Assembly: GCA_900552255.1 (NCBI GenBank)
Contig: URZF01000034.1
Coordinates: 1 to 10,720 of the forward strand
Direction: 5' to 3'
Origin: an uncultured Eubacteriales bacterium
GTDB taxonomy: Bacteria; Bacillota; Clostridia; Oscillospirales; CAG-272
DNA length: 10,720 nucleotides
How positions within the stretch are numbered: the stretch's first letter is position 1; each line of letters starts with the position of its first letter. The notes below the pieces were generated by a model that saw nothing but the letters and a program-made list of their open reading frames with translations, did not search any database and was not told the DNA's origin. Below are positions 9,083 through 10,720 of the stretch, one piece after another. A program made the translations under genes and the position numbers.

Positions 9083-10366
9083 ATGCAGCTTGAACGTCTC
9101 ATTGAGGGACTGAACGCCCCCGCGCGGGAAGATCGGCTCGCGGCGCTTGCCGAGATTTATGAAATGAGCGTGCGCGGGGAGATCCCGACGCCGGAAAAGA
9201 CGGATTTCGTCAACAATCATATCCATACCATTTATTCGTTTTCCCCGTATTCTCCGACGAAGGCGGTCTATATGGCGTGGCAGAACGGTCTTGCCACGGC
9301 GGGGATCATGGATCACGATTCGCTCTCCGGCGCAAAGGAATTTCTCGCGGCGGCGAAGATCGTGGGGCTTCCCGTCACGGTCGGCATGGAATGCCGCGCC
9401 TCTATGCGGCACACCAGGCTCGACGGACTGCGCATCAACAATCCCGATCAAAAGTCGATCGCATATGTGGCGCTGCACGGCGTGCCACATCAGAACATCG
9501 ACGTTTTGAACGATCTTTTCGCTTATTACCGTTTCTGCCGCAGCAAGCGCAACCGGAAGATGTGCGATAACATCACGGAATTGATGCGGCCGTATGGGAT
9601 ATCGCTGGACTTCGACCGCGATGTGTATCCGATCTCCAAGGCCGACGAGGGCGGCAGCGTCACGGAGCGTCACATTTTGTTTGCACTGACGAAAAAAATC
9701 ACGGAAAAATATCGCACGCCGGCGCAGGTCGTCGCGTTTTTGACGGAGGATATGAAGATCCCCGTTTCCGATAAGGTGAAAAAGCAGATTCTCGCGGGTG
9801 AGGAAACGCCGGATTTCTATGAATATGATATTCTCGGCGCGCTGAAAAGCAATTTGGTGGAAAAATTTTATATTCCCGCGGAGGCGGAATGCCCCGACAT
9901 CTATGAGCTGGAAAAGATATGCCGTGAATGCGGCGTCGTGCTCGCCTACGCCTATCTTGGGGACGTCGGCGTCTCCATTACGGGCGACAAGAAAGCGCAG
10001 CGCTTCGAGGACGGCTATACCGACCTGCTTTTCGCGGAGATCGAGCGCATCGGCTTCAACGCCGTGACCTATATGCCCAGCCGCAACACGGAGGAGCAGC
10101 TGCGCGAGATCATGGAGCTTTGCGACCGGCATAAGCTCTTCCAGATCAGCGGGGAGGATATCAACTCGCCCCGACAGTCGTTCCTTTGCCATGCGATGAA
10201 GGCGGATATGTTCGCGCATCTGTCCGATGCGGCCTATGCGCTCATCGGGCATGAAAAGGAGGCGACGAAAAACCTCGATAGGGCGATGTTTTCGCCCGCC
10301 GTGTGCCGCGAGATGCCAAATCTCAGCGAGCGGTGCGCGTATTTCAAAAGTAAGGCTCTGGATTAA
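9083..10366 (+). CDS. PHP-domain metallohydrolase of unknown substrate
   Basis: The 427-residue protein has the PHP metal-binding motifs: H46-I-H48 in VNNHIHTIYSFSPYSP, D77-H78-D79 in GIMDHDSLSG, E103 in VGMECRAS, and H132 in VALHG. The late motif, normally like GSDxH in PHP enzymes, reads ISGEDINSPRQS (355-366), so D359 is kept but the following histidine is not. PHP enzymes hydrolyse phosphate esters (histidinol phosphatase, polymerase-associated exonucleases, nucleotide phosphodiesterases) with two or three metals. The helical insert at about 150-260 with many K and R residues sets this one apart. There is no signal peptide, so it is cytoplasmic. It follows the aldolase-dehydrogenase gene by 23 bp, with AGAGGA upstream of the ATG. 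A role as phosphatase or phosphoesterase for a sugar phosphate of the same pathway is plausible but unproven. Confidence 0.82.
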   Translation: MQLERLIEGLNAPAREDRLAALAEIYEMSVRGEIPTPEKTDFVNNHIHTIYSFSPYSPTKAVYMAWQNGLATAGIMDHDSLSGAKEFLAAAKIVGLPVTVGMECRASMRHTRLDGLRINNPDQKSIAYVALHGVPHQNIDVLNDLFAYYRFCRSKRNRKMCDNITELMRPYGISLDFDRDVYPISKADEGGSVTERHILFALTKKITEKYRTPAQVVAFLTEDMKIPVSDKVKKQILAGEETPDFYEYDILGALKSNLVEKFYIPAEAECPDIYELEKICRECGVVLAYAYLGDVGVSITGDKKAQRFEDGYTDLLFAEIERIGFNAVTYMPSRNTEEQLREIMELCDRHKLFQISGEDINSPRQSFLCHAMKADMFAHLSDAAYALIGHEKEATKNLDRAMFSPAVCREMPNLSERCAYFKSKALD

Positions 10367-10377
10367 AGAGCAGCATA

Positions 10378-10413
10378 CAAAAAGGGGAGCGGTACACACT
10401 ACCCTTTGTTTGT
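10378..10413 (+). terminator. possible weak terminator after the PHP gene
   Basis: AAAGGG (10381-10386) can pair with CCCTTT (10402-10407), with inner GGT/ACT pairs, followed by TTGTTT-like sequence. It starts 12 bases past the stop codon. The stem is short and interrupted, so the call rests mostly on position. Confidence 0.35.
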
Positions 10414-10460
10414 AGGATTTGGGAAACGAAAACAGGCGAATTGAGAATAGCCTACGAGGA

Positions 10461-10489
10461 TTCATATCTTTGGCGGTTTGAGATAGAAT
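10461..10489 (+). promoter_or_regulatory. possible promoter for the right-edge gene
   Basis: TTCATA (10461-10466), a 17-base spacer and TAGAAT (10484-10489) lie 31 bp before the ATG at 10521. Match to consensus is moderate (4 of 6 and 5 of 6). Confidence 0.4.
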
Positions 10490-10520
10490 GACTTGCGGCA
10501 AACTAGGAGGAATTTTGCGT

Positions 10521-10720
10521 ATGATTTTAACAGTACACGGGGATATCCCGGCCGGAGAAACTTTTATGTTTTCCGTAGGCGGAGCTACAAAAGAGATAGA
10601 CGATTCCATAAGGGATATTTCTTTTTGTTTTGCATATACCAGGTGAATATATTCTTGAATTTGAACAAAAACCCCAAAAGCGATATCATAAAGTCGGATC
10701 CACTCTGTTTTTTATCATAA
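10521..10720 (+). pseudogene. small gene of unknown function, apparently frameshifted and cut by the window edge
   Basis: An ATG at 10521 preceded by AGGAGG (10505-10510) opens a frame of 41 codons that ends at 10644-10646: MILTVHGDIPAGETF, then SVGGATKEIDDSIRDISF. After the T-run at 10622-10626 that frame turns poor (CFAYTR, stop), while the frame one base later reads VLHIPGEYILEFEQKP, QKRYHKVGS, TLFFII and stays open to the window end. Dropping one T gives one smooth protein: an N-terminal beta-rich domain of about 55 residues, then basic residues and the start of a hydrophobic, probably membrane-spanning, stretch. I do not recognise the family. The break may be a real mutation, a phase-variable tract or a sequencing/assembly error. 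Codon use is more AT-rich than in the genes to the left. Confidence 0.5.

Noticed and set aside
9017..10609. 530-codon open frame on the minus strand
   Set aside because: It lies antisense to the PHP gene, which has clear metal motifs. The translation is rich in R, H, D and V with no recognisable domain, as expected from the GC-biased third positions of the real gene.
10493..10720. 75-codon open frame on the plus strand to the window end
   Set aside because: Its first part overlaps the ribosome binding site and coding frame of the gene starting at 10521, and its arginine-rich translation looks out of frame. The other two frames together give a better protein.

Overview
The window looks like chromosomal DNA of an anaerobic, fairly GC-rich member of the Clostridia (Oscillospiraceae/Lachnospiraceae-like gut Firmicutes). 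This is an inference from the protein families, the strong Shine-Dalgarno sequences and the textbook sigma-A promoters in an AT-rich spacer. No rRNA, tRNA, CRISPR array or complete insertion sequence was seen.

Left part (1-3060). A nearly complete aconitase-superfamily hydratase of the E. coli YbhJ type runs in from the left edge. It is followed by a gene remnant on the minus strand: the last ~140 residues of a PflX-type (COG1313) radical SAM protein, without its Fe-S/SAM half. The recognisable remnant stops almost exactly where a small XRE-type DNA-binding protein gene starts on the plus strand, so this looks like a rearrangement or insertion scar.

Middle part (3061-5470). A complete NAD-dependent DNA ligase gene (ligA, minus strand) has its own promoter and an intrinsic terminator whose wobble pairs show that it serves ligA. 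The 313-bp AT-rich spacer upstream of ligA holds two divergent consensus promoters, a 37-bp near-perfect palindrome abutting the plus-strand -35 box, and a second smaller palindrome.

Right part (5471-10366). Four plus-strand genes with gaps of 70, 57 and 23 bp probably form an operon read from the promoter at 5388-5416. They encode a DUF3006 small protein, a SorE-like (L-sorbose-1-phosphate reductase family) zinc alcohol dehydrogenase, a class II aldolase/short-chain dehydrogenase fusion (COG3347, YuxG/RhaD-like; its dehydrogenase half resembles sorbitol-6-phosphate dehydrogenase), and a PHP-domain metallohydrolase. Together the last three suggest interconversion of a phosphorylated ketose and hexitol plus aldol cleavage. 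No kinase, PTS or transporter is in the window, so the substrate is unknown.

Right edge (10367-10720). A small gene with a good ribosome binding site appears broken by a +1 frameshift in a T-run. Its second half continues open to the window end.
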